The notes: a model not told the origin generated them from the letters alone. Counted from the stretch's first letter, positions 34,962 to 47,756 are shown. The stretch: 64,000 nt of DNA from Metallyticus violacea (GCA_030762175.1 CM060840.1:43034001-43098000); one strand, 5' to 3'. Numbers and translations are program-made.

Positions 34962-37609
34962 TATGGCATAATTAGTCATATTACCTGTTTTAGCTGTTCA
35001 TGAAGTATGATAAAGATATAAAACAATTTTACTAGTCTGGTTTAAATTTAAAAATAAGGTATTTTAAAAGTAAAGTATAATTTATTTCACGGGTGAATTT
35101 TATCAGAGAATGTGAAAAAAATCATAAGTTCTAATTTAAATTTTTCTTCGATCATGTCATAGCTCATAACTGCAGAAAGGTTTCGCTTTACTAAAGAAAA
35201 CCTATTAAGTATCACGATTTGACATGCTTTCGCATTTTTTACTAAAACCTTCTGCGTAGGCTATAATGGAGATTCCACAATAAAAAGCTTTTCTTATGAG
35301 AATTTATTGACTTCCTTCCGTTTTAGCAATCCGGGCATATTAAAACAAAGATATCCATATCAATTTTTTTTTAAATTTTTGTATTGAAAGTTTCGTAAAG
35401 CTGGAGAACTTAGAATTGGCAATAGATAGAAAAAGAACTCTTCGATGTAAAAGCTACCAGTACAGAGAATTATCAGAGGTGTTAATGTAAAATTGAATGT
35501 AGAAAAAGTGTAATATTGTGCGCTTGAGAATGTGCACAATTGCATGCTGTAAATAAATATAACAATTGCAAAGATTATTACAAAAACTGTTAGTATATCT
35601 TGAAAATGTACTGAGCTTATATTCTTCATACGGAAGTTACTTAAAGGCTATTGGTTATTTTCGTTATATTTCTTAACATTGATGTTAACTGTCAGTAAAG
35701 TCCCAGTCTAATAACAGCATTGCTCGTTACATTTAAAACTGTTAATACAGATTATATTTATAGTTTATTCCCGCTCTTTATTACCGTGTTGCTCTTTTAC
35801 ATCCTTTCACAACAAACACTTGAAAAAGACATACAGCGGAACCGTAAATCTTATATTGTGTGTCATTTTTAGTTTTTCCAATATATTATTCACTTTTTAA
35901 TTTTTCATTGTGAATTGTACTCCTTATTAAATATTTACAATAGGGTATTAATTATGTTTTTTTTTCTTCTTTTTACTATTAAAGCCACTGGTTAATAAAA
36001 TATTTTAAAAAACGAATAACTATGATTTGTATAATATATTTATATTTTGACCTGGTGCTTCATGACCATATCATCTTCACCACCATTTTTACTGGGATAA
36101 CGTAGCGGTACCCTATGGACGTCCCGGACTCAGAAATTGGCTACAATGCCGATATGCCAGGAGGGAATGTATACAATAAGATGTCATTGAAACTAAAAAA
36201 AGAAATATGTTTTAATTGCGTATCCTTACAAATTGGTCATCGCGAATGGCAATACAATAATTTAGGCGTTCTTAAATCTCTCATTTGTCGTAAAGCAAGT
36301 ATTGACATTTCTTTTGACTGATAGATGATAGCCCCATCGGGAGGTGTTAAGTCTTGTGACTGAGACCAAAAAATTGTGATTTTTTTTTTGAAAAACATTC
36401 TGTTTTAGAAATGTTGTAAAGTTGCATCATCCTATTGGATCCGTGATCGAGGCCTTCGTGCTTCCATGAACTTCATGAACTTTTGATAATTTTCTGAGAT
36501 TACTATCAATATTGATCTGTATTCCAGGTATTAATAACTCTTTCACTCTTACAGTTCACCAGTCAATATATTTCCCGCAATGAAGGGACGTTCTCAAACT
36601 TTATTTGCAGGGTGTAAACTTCAGAATATTCTGTTTTGACAGTTCATACACCACTGAAATAAAATTAATTTCATTTCTGAGCCAAATATTCTCCATCCTT
36701 TCATTTTCTTCTAAGTTTTAACCAAAGTTAATGTTACAAATACGTCAATTGCATTCTCAACCCCTGATAGTTTTTGGCGCGAGTGCTTCATCAATTATCA
36801 AATAAATATTTCCTAGACTTCTAATATTTTTGATTTCTGTAAACTTATTATTTAAGTAGCATTTTCTAATGTTTCAAAATTGATGACAAAGATGTTTTGT
36901 CTCATTAATGAATTTGTTACAAGTCTTTATTCTTTGTAAACATGTTAAATACCATGTTAACATGAACTTAAAAGCTTGCCTTTGTCCTACAGAAATGTCA
37001 AGAACAAATGTCGGTTTTTCTGCAGCTATTAAGCAAATTTAAAAGTTTATTGGTTCTTTTTGTATGTAGAAAAGCAACATACACTTTATGAAAAACTGAA
37101 CAAACAAGAAAACTTGCTTAAAACTCAGATGTTCAAGAAACAAGGCATTAAACCAATTACGACTTGTATAATGTAGTCAACCATGTAAACGATGATAGAA
37201 ATATATATAGATCTTTCGAGAATGCAGCTCTTATGATAGCGTTTATTTATTGTTAAATATACAAATAGAAATATGCGCATAGAACATAGAGGTACAGTGT
37301 ATATGTTTCTGGCCTGACATAGAAGACGATGTTTCAGGAGTGCAAGCATTTTTCCGCCCGTAGCATACATTTGTCGGAGAAACGCATTTCAGTCATGTTG
37401 CATAATACAAGGCGATGTTCCAAACTGAATACAGAACATGGATTAAATGTATAACAAAAGAAGAACTTTCACCCGGTGATATTAAAAAACACATTTATGG
37501 TATGTACGGGTAACCATTGCCTTCATATTCCAAAGAGAAGGAATGATCAATTTCATTTAGGAAGTGTGTGTAAGATGTCAGAAGTTCTTGAACTTTTGCT
37601 GTGGTAACG
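34960..37609. other. About 2.6 kb of AT-rich DNA, no gene recognised
   Basis: Only short frames without motifs on either strand, including 36115-36321 and 37125-37370. Confidence 0.45.
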
Positions 37610-37900
37610 AAAGGGTAGAATTGAAATTGTTACAGGGAAAGGAATTATGGTCCTCTACTAAGAACCTCTATGAAAAAAAATCATGGAGTGGCAGAATAAG
37701 CGTGAAGCTCCCCCCTAGAAATATCAAGGTCGTGATGACAATTTTGTGGGACTGCAGAGGGATTCCGGTGATAGATCTTAAAGAAGAACACAATGGTAAC
37801 TGGGAAGTGTATGCTGGGCAGTGTCATCTAGGAAAAGCCACATAGCTGCTGTGAGCTTTCAGGAGCTAGCATATTCATCGTACAGATCCCAGTTGACTAT
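37610..37900 (+). mobile_element. Mariner transposase catalytic-domain fragment
   Basis: A frame over 37564-37845 contains SWSGRISVKLPPRNIKVVMT followed by ILWDCRGIPVIDL. This corresponds to the stretch between the first and second catalytic Asp of mariner enzymes (the KVM.T.FWD..G...IDF block). An out-of-frame IVTGK trace at about 37627 is the decayed TGDE motif. The rest of the gene is absent. Confidence 0.65.
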
Positions 37901-38332
37901 TATCTGTTTCTAGAATTGAAATATGATCTTCAAAGGTGGAGGCACAAACGATTTTTGAGACAAAATGATATTGTATCATATACCTAATATGGTCAGGCTG
38001 GAAATTTACGACCGCAGCTCGTAGGTATATCTATTTATTCAAAATTAATATCAGGTAACTCTTAGAACAAGACTACTGATGGCCATCTTAGAGGATTTTA
38101 AACGGAATGTGAATGACTCGAGTCATAAAGTTGCTTTTGCAGAATACGAAACCAGATATAATCTTTAAATACCAGATATGCATTTGTGGACTCTCCGTAC
38201 AAACATGTGATTTTAATTACAATATATATATTTTCTTGCCATAGAAGGACTCCACGAGTCCAAATATAGCGATCTCAAGTGTGACTTTTTCTTAGTGTTT
38301 TATACTATTATAATTACTGTTAATTTGTTACA
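37901..38332. other. No feature recognised
   Basis: AT-rich DNA before a dinucleotide repeat. Confidence 0.4.
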
Positions 38333-38335
38333 TAT

Positions 38336-38407
<72 letters not shown>

Positions 38408-38411
38408 CGCC
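38333..38411. repeat. (TA)n(TG)n(CG)n compound dinucleotide repeat
   Basis: TA runs to 38350, TG from 38351 to 38399 and CG from 38400 to 38411. Alternating purine-pyrimidine throughout. The frame called across it is an artefact. Confidence 0.95.
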
Positions 38412-38469
38412 CGCCCCATTGGTAACATTATGAATAAAATAAAAGGACGAATTTCACATAAGCAAAAAA

Positions 38470-38751
38470 AATTTTTTTTTGAGCAGCGTTTAACGCCCGT
38501 TTTTACTACTGAGGCACCACAGGTGGTGACACTGATGATACATGATATGAAAGGATATATTGAGAAAAAAAAATTTTAAGGAAGGAAACGTTTTAGGCCT
38601 AAGTTTAGGATACCTCCACGGCATTTGCCATTTATGAGGACTGAGGAAAACCTGGAAAAAACCCAGTCGGAGAACACGGTACTGGTAGGATTCGAATCCC
38701 AGACCTGCCGCTCAGAGTCCACGCCTTAACGACCTCGGCCACCCGTTGCGG
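38470..38751 (-). mobile_element. SINE-B copy 6, full length
   Basis: Minus orientation with 3' end CGGGCGTTAAAC at left, the GGTTTTCCTCAGTCCTCATA block, box B GGATTCGAATCC-like at about 38688-38700 and the head GGTGGCCGAGGTCGTTAAGG-like at right. No clear target duplication. Confidence 0.92.
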
Positions 38752-40873
38752 TATGCATGGCATAATAAATAATTACATCCAAACTCTTGAAAAAGTTTTG
38801 CTGAGAGCAAAATGACAAAGAAAAGGTATTAATGTGTTACATAGAACTATTTAGAGTTCAACCGCAATAAAAAATGCTTGGGCGCCCCAAAACGGAAATT
38901 CTAAAGAAAACGTAATTTTGTTCTAAACAATAAAAAGAAAAATGTAACTAGTATTTAGGAATATTTCTTTGACATCAGAGAAATATTCTGTAACAGAGGC
39001 CTACAGTTAATTAGCGGAACCGAAGACAATGACGAACTTCATGTCAACAAATTAGAGCTGGCGTTGTTAACAATATCAATTTTTTAAGTTCTTTACTTTC
39101 ATTCTGTTGGTATTTTAACGTATTGTCTCCTAAATACGCTTCATCAATTTCGCCCTCTTCACTAAGAATGGCTACAATTTTTCAACTGCGGTCAGAGGAG
39201 CGGCACAGAAATCTGAGGAACAGCTGGATGCTTCAAAAATGTTTAAAGCACGAGAAGGACGCCGTTATCAGATTTCGGCATGCACAAACGCTAATACTTT
39301 GTACCGTGGACGGGTATTTTCACACAAGGGTGGTTTCCTCCTATTTCCCAGCAAAAAAACAACTTCAATTTAATGGTAAACATTAATTTACACTCACAAT
39401 TTTGAAAGCGCAATTCCTCTAAATTAAGCATTAGAAACGACTTGATGTCGATCTCTCCGGCTGTGGAAAAAGGTCTCTTTTGTTTGTAGAGCTGTAAGAT
39501 CAATATAATAAATATGTCTACCAATCTTCCGACCAAGCACAAACTCTGCCTGGGAATTTTTCCCCCCTTCCTCTCTCCGCGGTCCAGGGAAGAACAAAAC
39601 AATGGATTCACGAATCGTTTCACATTCATCTCCCAGGCAAAGTATTTGGGTTTGGTAACCTCTCTCACGGAGAAATGGCTTAAGCTAGTATGTCAAAAGC
39701 TCTCATTTGGTGCTATGGTCTGCAACATCGACTATCAAAACCTCCACTAAAACACACTAGACAAGTTCTTGAGAAAAGAAACTATTTTATTGATAAAAAT
39801 AATTTTTAGATCGCATTTCCGACTTAACTGCTAAACTTTAAAAAATAATAATGTAAAATCCCCCGGACTTTAAGCTGCAATAATAACGTTCAAAACGAAT
39901 AATAAATTAATTAATAACCTATTCCAGTAATATAATAAACACGACCCTCGAGATGCCGATGTTAATTTTCTACTTCTTTCACGTCTATCTGCTTTGGTAT
40001 CCACATTTAACTTGGTTTTCCCATGCTTTTCTTGTAGTTTATTTGTAACTCCAGGTTTTAATGGCAACCAGTTGTTTGTCTAAATGTTGCAAGTGTTCTT
40101 TTCAACTACTTCTATACCATTTTATATATTCATTAAACTCACATATTCCTAATTCCGTCTGTTCATTTTTACTTGAATGCCTACAGCTTCATAATGATGA
40201 ACGGTAGATAGTGTAAACTCTGTGAGAAAAAGAAGTCGAAAAATTAGATGCTGATAAGTCAGTGTTAAAGCAAAACAGGGAAAAAATTTACCTTGATGTC
40301 TTCAAACCTGCTTCACTAGCAAGGAAATCCTCATATTTGCTAGCTCATCGTTAACGTTTTCAATATTCAGTGCTGTAAAATCTCGAACTAATTTTATGAC
40401 AGTATGGCACTGAGCACATCAGTTAGCTGATTTTGTAGTTTAGTTTAGAGGAAGCTATCCACCTGACTTACTGATAAGGAGACAGAGCATGTATTTTCGA
40501 AGATTGCAGTTTCAAAGCTAGTATATTTATTTTGTAAATATGTATGATAATTAATAAATTGAAATTTTAAAACTTAACTGAATAATGATAACTTTCAACA
40601 TCAAGAATAAAAAGCTGGTCTAAATGCTATACACTACTTTAATAAAAAGAAAAAAAAAATAGAAATTGGCAATAGTGCGACTCAATAACAATGATCCGTT
40701 TTTCCTTGACGCCAGTATGCTAAAGAGACATGATACATCTTCCATCTGTTATTGGTCGAATATCATTTTGAATGAAGCTTCACTAGTCAGTGGAAAACTG
40801 GTTCGTTAAGAAGTTAATATCACAACTTTGAAAACTGAATAAACACACAACGGAACAGCGTGTATTTATATAT
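38752..40873. other. About 2.1 kb, no gene recognised
   Basis: Frames at 39123-39386, 39291-39668 and 39514-39750 overlap one another on both strands and contain no recognised motif. They are not called. Confidence 0.4.
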
Positions 40874-41356
40874 ATGGATTCATTTGTATTAACTCAAACA
40901 GCTCGTAAAGTTCGAATTCTGTTTCAAGATGTAGACGCTCCAGATCGTAAAACAGTTCACAATCTGTATAATAAATTTCAGGAAACTGGAAACTTCCAGC
41001 ACGGTCCTCACTTTAAAAAAAATACATAACATTGGTAATCGTTTAGAAAGTTACCCTAGAAAATCTCTTCGTCGTCTTGCACAACAAATGGGAATTTCAC
41101 AGGAGTTCGCTCAAAAGGCTACTAAATTTAACAGCCTGCGATTATTATGTCTGCGGTACATTAAAAAAAAAAAAAAAAAAAAAAAACGCCGTGTTCAAGA
41201 AGAACCCGCACACCATGCAAAAACTCAAAGATAATATTCGTCAGGAAATGTGTCCGGATTTCTTAAAATGAACTACTGCAAGTGATGAATAATTTTCTAA
41301 AGAGGTTCCAAATACGAGTGGAGAATGAAGGGGGGCAGTTTCAACACCTCATTTGA
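40874..41356 (+). mobile_element. Tc1/mariner-superfamily transposase fossil with catalytic core deleted
   Basis: From ATG 40874 the frame reads TARKVRILFQDVDAPDRKTV and NKFQETGNFQ, the first helix-turn-helix. After a shift comes the second one (ESYPRKSLRRLAQQMGIS, about 41050-41103). It then jumps directly to LTACDYYVCG near 41133, so the catalytic domain between them is deleted. A 24-base A-run (41163-41186) follows and the C-terminus resumes with NPHTMQKLKDNIRQE. In another frame it continues NNFLKRFQIRVENEGG and ends at a stop at 41354-41356. It is a relative of the 22721-23691 fossil, from a different sublineage. Confidence 0.85.
41163..41186. repeat. Poly(A) run, 24 bases
   Basis: Located at a lysine codon of the decayed transposase, which would read as a run of Lys in frame. 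Confidence 0.9.
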
Positions 41357-41469
41357 TAATTTGGTAAGTAATAAACTTCTTCAATTGGTTTGTGTATTGT
41401 TGTGTGCTTGCTAATCCCAGAGACCCGGTTGGTCCATAAACAAAACAATCCGGGGGAAAACAAAACTGA

Positions 41470-41900
41470 TCGCACGATATTAGGTCGGTAGGAAATTAAC
41501 CGTCACTCAGGGAAATTGTTGAAGGAAATGCTTGAGAACTTTCTAAAGAAGTGAGACTTGCTCCTTCAACCGTTTTTGACCACAAAAATCTTAAACTCTT
41601 GATAAATGGATTCCACATGAATGAACATCAAAAAGTCATAGGTTTGTAATCTGTTTTTCACTTCTTTTATGCTTAAAAAGTAATCTCTTTCTGGATCATA
41701 CTGTGACTTATGATGAAAAGTGGATTCCTTAAGATATCACAAACAGTCGGCACAATGGATGAAGCACGGAAGCAAAACCAAAAATTCAGATGAAGGCTAG
41801 GGCGATAGTATGGTAATCTATGGTTAATTCAATACACTACATCCTTCTGCATCTGATGATATTTTGGACAAGTATTACTAAGAAACTGACAAAATAGCCC
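41470..41900 (+). mobile_element. Mariner transposase fragment, second lineage
   Basis: Plus-strand pieces include PSTVFDHKNLKLL with INGFHMNEHQKVI (a decayed W.PHEL...QK block, about 41565-41640) and FLDHTVTYDEKWIP with the first catalytic Asp (about 41688-41730). A SIHYILLH trace near 41830 matches the LIHYSFL block. The order and the YDEKWI motif point to the mariner branch with a TCDEKWI signature. Decayed, with no ends found. Confidence 0.75.
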
Positions 41901-44900
41901 GAAACTGAAGGGAATAAAGGAAAGGAAAAAAAAAAAAAATAAAAACACACAGCACTATCACCTGGACAGTTTCTTCTTCATAGCCAAGAAGCTGAAACGC
42001 ATTTAAAATTTATAGAAATCACTATTTTCATCGAAATGCCATAAATAAACTTGCATGGTATTCGCTAAAATAAATAGATGCAAAATTGATTTTGATTAAC
42101 AAAGTTAATATTGAATTATTGGTGCTTTTCATTAGTTTTGGAACTAATTTACTGGATTAACACTAGCTTAGCTCAGAATGTTATGCATTATTTTAAAATA
42201 TATTATAATAATAAATTACATCAAAAGTGTGTTCATATTCTGTTAAGAAACAAGAGAAAATGCTTTTATTCAGTTCCCTAAAAATCGTAGTTCAGAAAAC
42301 TAAACCGTCTATTGCAGGAAGTGTACTTATTTTTTTTTTTTTTTTTTTTTTAACGTCTCTTTCAACTACTCTTTCCCATTGCCTTTATAAGCCGCGAATT
42401 CCTTCTTTGAAACATGGCGTTAGTTTTCATCCGAAGCTTTTGCATATACATACTGTAATGAACGCATTAATTATGTTGTGCAATTGATATGCACAATATG
42501 AAATGCAGAGTAAGTTGAATTTTGCAGACCCAGAAAATATTAGAGAAAATTACAGTGGGGGATGTTTGGAGAGGGATGGAAAATAACAATATCATTGTGA
42601 AAGAATAGAAAGGAATTATGCTGTGTAAGGCAGGTAAAGAAACAAAGCTATGGAGAGAAGTATAAAACGTGAACTATTGCAAAGCAGCAGTTTTCAAAGT
42701 TTCCTTAACTGAGGTTTCCCTTTAAAATTTCTCGCTTTTATGGACAGTTTCTAAATTTGCATCCTATATACTTTAAGTTGCTAATCATTGGTTTACAAAA
42801 TTTAAAAATATAATTATCACATAAACGCGCATTCTTTCAATGTTTGCCTTTTTATTTAGTGTATCATTATAAAATAGTAATACTCATAGCAATAATACTA
42901 TACTAAAATATATAAAGCATATAAAACTTTAAATATCTATAATAACTAACAATTTACAACGTTACTCGTTAATTTTAATTCCTGGATGGTGCACTTTACT
43001 TACAAGCCCTGATATATCGGACTAAACAGGAGAAAATTGTATCCTGAGTTGTGATTTTACATTTCTCAAACGGTGTCTATCCTGTATTTGTTTTTGGCTA
43101 AATGAGTGCAGAAAATGATTTTACACACAATACGTTGTTTCAAGGCCTTCTTTGATAGTCCGGTAAAATCTGACAATTAACTACAGCCTACGCAGTTTGC
43201 TATCAAAGATGCATGCTGTTGCCAGGCAACCTATGCTGGACAACAATTACGGCTACCTATTTGAAAACTCTCTATTCGCCGTCAATTTGATTCTAGTAAT
43301 TTAGTTTATCTAAATAGATACCAATCCTAAATTTGAATCACTTTTTGCATTCTTGCAATTCATTGTTTGTATTCATATATTCAAGAATAAATGCTGTTAA
43401 CAGAGGCCTAATGTTTTATTGATTCCCTGGAGGGTCTAAGGAATATCAGTTTGAGAATCCTCTTCTAGAGTAATAATTTATAATAAAGAAAATATTTGAG
43501 AAATGGGTGGGAAATGATTACTTAAAAATGACTAGAAAATACTAGAGGAAAATACGAGAAAAAAGGGAGAGAATGATTAATATGACAAAAGGGAGTGGAG
43601 TGAATGAGGTATATAAACTATTTTTTTTTTACTTAGGGAACATTAAGATTACTTATTGTAAAAAAAACAACTAAAGCACAACAAATATCGACAACCAGTA
43701 TATTCATATTGGGGACGCATATAAATTGTAGTAAGAAGGAGGGAAGTTTAATGTATGTATAATGTAATCTATGTAAAATGATCTGTAAAATTGCAAATGT
43801 AAAGAACAACTAATGTTAGGGATGTCTGCACATTCTGGTTAGATGAAATCATGGATCATTCATTAATGGATAGGATAGTTAAAAGTGAGGCCAAACTCTT
43901 TCGGCTTAATGGAGATCTAGATAACACGCATAAGAGGAAGAATTTTAGAATATGATTGCATTGTTATAAGTTATTAAACTGTACTCTATGGTTGAAATAA
44001 ACATTATTTCTAAAGTGGTTCACAGAAACAGAAGAATGTTTTAGAGATACATTATAAAAACCAGATCAACACATTATGATATGAAATAGAATTACATTTT
44101 CAAAAACCTATGCTACGTTATTTGTAAAATTATAAAACAAATGACCAACATGAATTTATAGCTTTATTTTGAAAAAAAAAAGTAAACTAAAATACTTTAG
44201 TAAACTAAATACTTTAACATGATATAAAATAAATGTCATACTCAGAAGGTAAGAAAGGCATAGAATAAACAGAAAAATTACTTCCTTTTTTTAAAAAAAA
44301 TCACTAATTGCAAATAATGAAAATTTTAAACTTACAAATATTAGACTTTGCGGCTTGTTCAGTCATAGATTACAACAGACAAAGACAAGACTTCATGGTT
44401 ATAGAGCATTGCCACCACCTATTTTAGAACACATATACCATAACCTAACATTTTAAAACTCGTGCATATACTTGAAGCCAATACTAATTATTGGTTTTAA
44501 TGGAACAATTGCAGAGTCAGTGCTAAAAAGATCACAAATTAAAAATAACTAACACAAAATAATAACTACATTTATAACTGTTTTTTTCATTACAAATACT
44601 ATTCTCATAATCTAATCTTAAATTTTACAGCAGTACTTGTTTGAGAATTACTGTTAGTCCAAGATACAATTAAATATCTAAAATAAGACTGACAAAAGTG
44701 ACTGTGGCATCCACAGGTGAAATTTCTAAATCTTGCAATTTTTCAGCAAACTTTTCAAAATTTTATCACTGTTTCTTTACCAGTATAATATATGCTATCC
44801 AGTTTCCATGTTGATATCTTTGTAAAAGTAATGTTTTATTTACTTTTATCTGCTACTAATATTAAATGTTACTTACAATGAAGAATTTATAATTTTAGCC

Positions 44901-44964
44901 AAATAAAATATTTACACATTAATTTAATGTTGACAAAACAAATTGCAATAATGAAACTAGAGTG
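41901..44964. other. About 3 kb of very AT-rich DNA, no gene recognised
   Basis: Contains a 22-base T-run (42330-42351). No conserved frame, SINE or transposase motif on either strand. Confidence 0.45.
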
Positions 44965-44973
44965 CATCATCAG

Positions 44974-45017
<44 letters not shown>

Positions 45018-45018
45018 G
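44965..45018. repeat. (ATC)n microsatellite
   Basis: Trinucleotide run with one interruption at its left end. Confidence 0.95.
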
Positions 45019-45221
45019 CTATTATACTATAAGAACATTTCAATTTAAAAAAAAGATGTAAAATCGTACCTAGAATGTTTTTACAATGTCCATACCTCTC
45101 AATAAGTGGTTTATCCTCCCCTCATATGAAAAAGCAATATATATTATGGAAAAGGGACAATTTAATTTTTTTAAGGTTTAAAACTAAAAAATGAGTTTAT
45201 GAAAGATTTTGATCAATTTCA

Positions 45222-45434
45222 CCAGCGAGTACCCTTGTCAAGGGCTCGTGAAAGGGAGGTCCACGGTTTGAATTCCGCCGGAACTGTTACTGACCTTAGG
45301 TTTTTTCCAAATTTGTTTCAGTCCTTTTCAATGTCAAATCCTGGGAGATGTACCCTAAATTTTCTTCCCCAGTTCATGATTTCACCTCATGTTCATACTG
45401 TAGTAAAAATGGGCATTAAACACTATTTTAAATG
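45222..45434 (+). mobile_element. SINE-B copy 7, old and internally deleted
   Basis: Plus orientation. The head is strongly mutated (AGGGCTCGTGAAAGGGAGGT, box B GGTTTGAATTCC), then TTTTTTCCAA and TACCCTAAAT, and the 3' end AAAATGGGCATTAAACACTA. The segment between the TACCCTAA block and TTCATGATTTCA is missing. It lies just downstream of the inferred KDM1A transcript end. Confidence 0.85.
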
Positions 45435-45447
45435 ACAGGAGTAAAAT

Positions 45448-46336
45448 GTTAGAGTGCAATGATGTCCTTTATTCTTGTGAAAATCTCATTCGATTACAAA
45501 ACATATTCTTACACAAACAAACATTACTGATATGACATTCAAATTCAATGGTTTACAGATGCATTATATTAAAAAAGTAATTAGGGCAGTGTGGTATCTG
45601 TTGCTTGAACTTAAAGAAAGTATAGTCAAAACCAAAAACAATCTCAACATCATTTATTCCCCATGATGCTAATGCGGGTCAGAGATGGAATAGTAATTTT
45701 TTTCGAGGATGACGTTTATAACAAGTTGCATTATAGGCAATCTATTATTCATACTCAAGAAAATTTAAAAGTACATAATGCAGTGTCAATAGTGTGCTCT
45801 GTACAAACCATCTTTAATGGTTAGGATGTAATTTGAATGAAAACCACAGGTGAAATTAATAATTCAATATTAATATGTGATATTTCAGAATTAAAATGTT
45901 ACAAAAATGACAAGAGAATCACTACTGCCACTACTGCATATCGTTTCTCATATTTTTAATTCTCTTCCACTGCCATGAAGCGCCAGTTAGAATTCAGCAT
46001 TTGGAAGTAAGTAGTTCAGAAAGTGTACTAAAATCCTTGGAGAATAGTGCCGTCCAGTTGAGCGGTTCTTGAGTGGTTTTATTTCAGATATGTTCACAAG
46101 CAACTTTGTGAACTGATGCTTGAAAAGACACGCTTGACTGACAAATGATTACAAAGGAATCTGTTATTATCATTGAATACTCGCTAATTGCACAAAAATA
46201 GATTATTTAAATTACCAGTTACCCAACTTCAACATACCCTCATCCTTCACAACTGCCAACTAACTACGTACATGAACAACAAACAGTTACAGAAATACTT
46301 AATGCTAAGAACTGATGGCTGGTGATTCGCTTAGAA
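45448..46336 (-). other. KDM1A: 3' untranslated region of KDM1A
   Basis: This follows the KDM1A stop codon on the minus strand. There is no transposon in it and no further conserved reading frame. Two minus-strand AATAAA hexamers occur, at 45658-45653 and 45473-45468. The second would give a 3' UTR of roughly 890 bases ending just before the SINE-B copy at 45222-45434. The true cleavage site is inferred, not shown. Confidence 0.6.
45468..45473 (-). terminator. KDM1A: Distal poly(A) signal AATAAA for KDM1A
   Basis: A canonical AATAAA on the minus strand lies about 865 bases after the KDM1A stop. A CA dinucleotide suitable for cleavage follows within about 20 bases. A proximal alternative AATAAA is at 45653-45658. 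Transcript ends would decide between them. Confidence 0.5.
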
Positions 46337-46524
46337 TTAAGGCGCAGGCTGTGCAGTGGATGCTGACGTAGGCTGTGCCTGACGCGTACCTGGAGCAGGT
46401 GCAGGAGCTGCTGGTGGAGCGTAAGGACAACCCATGAACTGGTCGGCGATTCGGCCACCTTCTCTGAGACCGCTAAGAAAAGCTCCATGGACTGTAGCCG
46501 GGTAATTTCTGATGGTATGTTCAC
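46337..46524 (-). CDS. KDM1A: KDM1A/LSD1 histone demethylase, terminal coding exon (partial gene)
   Basis: This exon encodes the C-terminus of lysine-specific demethylase 1, the nuclear FAD-dependent amine oxidase that removes H3K4me1/2 methyl groups within the CoREST repressor complex (Drosophila orthologue Su(var)3-3). Read on the minus strand, a pyrimidine-rich tract ending in TTTTCTAG at 46525 is the splice acceptor. The exon starts in phase 1, so it supplies the last two bases of a glycine codon. It then reads [20 protein letters not shown] and [12 protein letters not shown], which match the FAD-contacting block and final helix of LSD1 rather than LSD2. A Pro/Ala-rich tail of about 25 residues ends at TAA (46337-46339). 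The frame is intact over 61 codons. The tail differs from the human one, as expected for a poorly conserved end. Upstream exons are not recognised in the window. The splice phase, intact frame and 3' poly(A) signals argue for a functional gene rather than a retrocopy. Confidence 0.95.
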
Positions 46525-47149
46525 CTAGAAAACAAGACCGGAACTTGTAAGACACTTTCATAAATTAATAGACAATTTTCATAGTGCTTCAACTGAAAAA
46601 GAAATCTTATCCGTGTTGAAATGTAATAGATTCATGTACAAGTCAACGTTCAGCAGATCACACTAGTTTACACATTTTATTCGCATTAATAAATGCTGAT
46701 TTAACATTAAGGACTGAAGGAAACAAGTTGACAAATCTACAGGGGCATACAAACTAATGAATGGCAATATTGATGCGTGTTGAATTATTGGTAAGAAAGT
46801 TCAAAAGCTCTTGCACTTTTACCTATCATTTCTCTGGTGCTCATTTTGCCATCATCATGTGCTACCTGCCTGTGTCTGTTCGATCCCTCTCCTCATGGTC
46901 TTCCTGGGTTTCGGCTTCTTTCTCGTTTATATTTCATGTGGTTTTTTTTTTTATACTATTTTTGTTCATCTTATGGTATTTATCTTTTCATTTCTTCTAT
47001 TACTTTTGCACATGTTTCAAATACCCTATTTACTTTTCTACACATAAATAATTCCTTTCCAAACACACGTGTACTAGGGACAAGCATTTGGATGTCCTAT
47101 GCATACCGTCGCCTAAGAACTGAACCAATGCCATTTTCAACTCTTCACT
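46525..47149 (-). other. Start of the (inferred) last intron of KDM1A
   Basis: This is the sequence immediately upstream of the KDM1A acceptor. Several overlapping plus-strand frames rich in Phe/Leu/Ser at 46761-47184 come from T-rich DNA, match no family and have no start context, so they are not called as genes. No donor-side LSD1 exon was recognised in it. Confidence 0.5.
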
Positions 47150-47756
47150 GTGGTCAAATTTTTGAAAATGAAGTCAGTTCTTGAAGTGAACGAAAACATG
47201 GAAATAGATGGGTGCGAGATCTGAACTATATGCTGGGTGTCTATTCTTGCTCGCAGTTTTGACAGCGGTGTGTAGGGTACATTGTCATTGGAAAACGATA
47301 ATGACGACAGCTTTCCACGTCTCCAGCTCTGAACGACAAGTCTCAATTTGGAAAACGTTTCGCTACTCTTGCACTGTAGTAGCTATTACTGGCTTCATTA
47401 CATCCACAAGATGGGCACCTTTTTCGGTCCAAGAAAACAGTGAACATAATCTTCCATGTTGACGTGCTGTTTGGATTTTTTCTTTTGTGGTAAAGTTAAA
47501 TGGCGCTACCCCTTGAATTCTTGTTTTGATTCTACATTGACTTATGAGATTTATGTTTTATTACCGGTTATAACATGAGAATACGCTTATCTCCTTCTCT
47601 CTCGCGCCAATCCAAAAATGCAAGTGCAGTTTCCATCCTTTCGTAGTCAAATATTTTAGAGACCAATCTTGCACACAGTTTGCGATATTTCATATGTTCG
47701 CTAACAGTTCTGAACAATGTACACGGTGAGATGCTTGGAAAGTTCTTTCCTCTATT
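47150..47756 (-). mobile_element. Mariner transposase fossil, minus strand
   Basis: Minus-strand frames read YRKLCARLVSKIFDYERME (the RKLCARWVP linker, about 47683-47627) and an ITGNKT motif near 47570, where TGDET is expected. Next is a KKKSKQHVNM stretch with a frameshifted continuation. A NDNVPYT motif near 47283 is the decayed second catalytic block, and HPAYSSDLAPIYFHVF lies at about 47237-47190, with Tyr in place of the final catalytic Asp. All three catalytic sites are therefore altered or disrupted. It abuts the opposite-strand fossil at 47825. Confidence 0.85.

Noticed and set aside
38295..38579. 94-codon plus-strand frame with Cys-Val and Arg-Ala repeats
   Set aside because: Produced by the TG/CG microsatellite and the antisense of a SINE-B copy.
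3301..45018. Regularly spaced repeats as a CRISPR array
   Set aside because: The short repeats are microsatellites without unique spacers, and the DNA is eukaryotic.
46264..46524. Minus-strand frame beginning exactly at the KDM1A exon start
   Set aside because: It is the wrong frame of the LSD1 terminal exon; the conserved LSD1 residues are in the frame ending at 46337.
46761..47184. Overlapping plus-strand frames rich in hydrophobic residues, possible membrane protein
   Set aside because: T-rich DNA gives Phe/Leu runs in all frames; no homology or gene context, and it lies in the inferred KDM1A intron.
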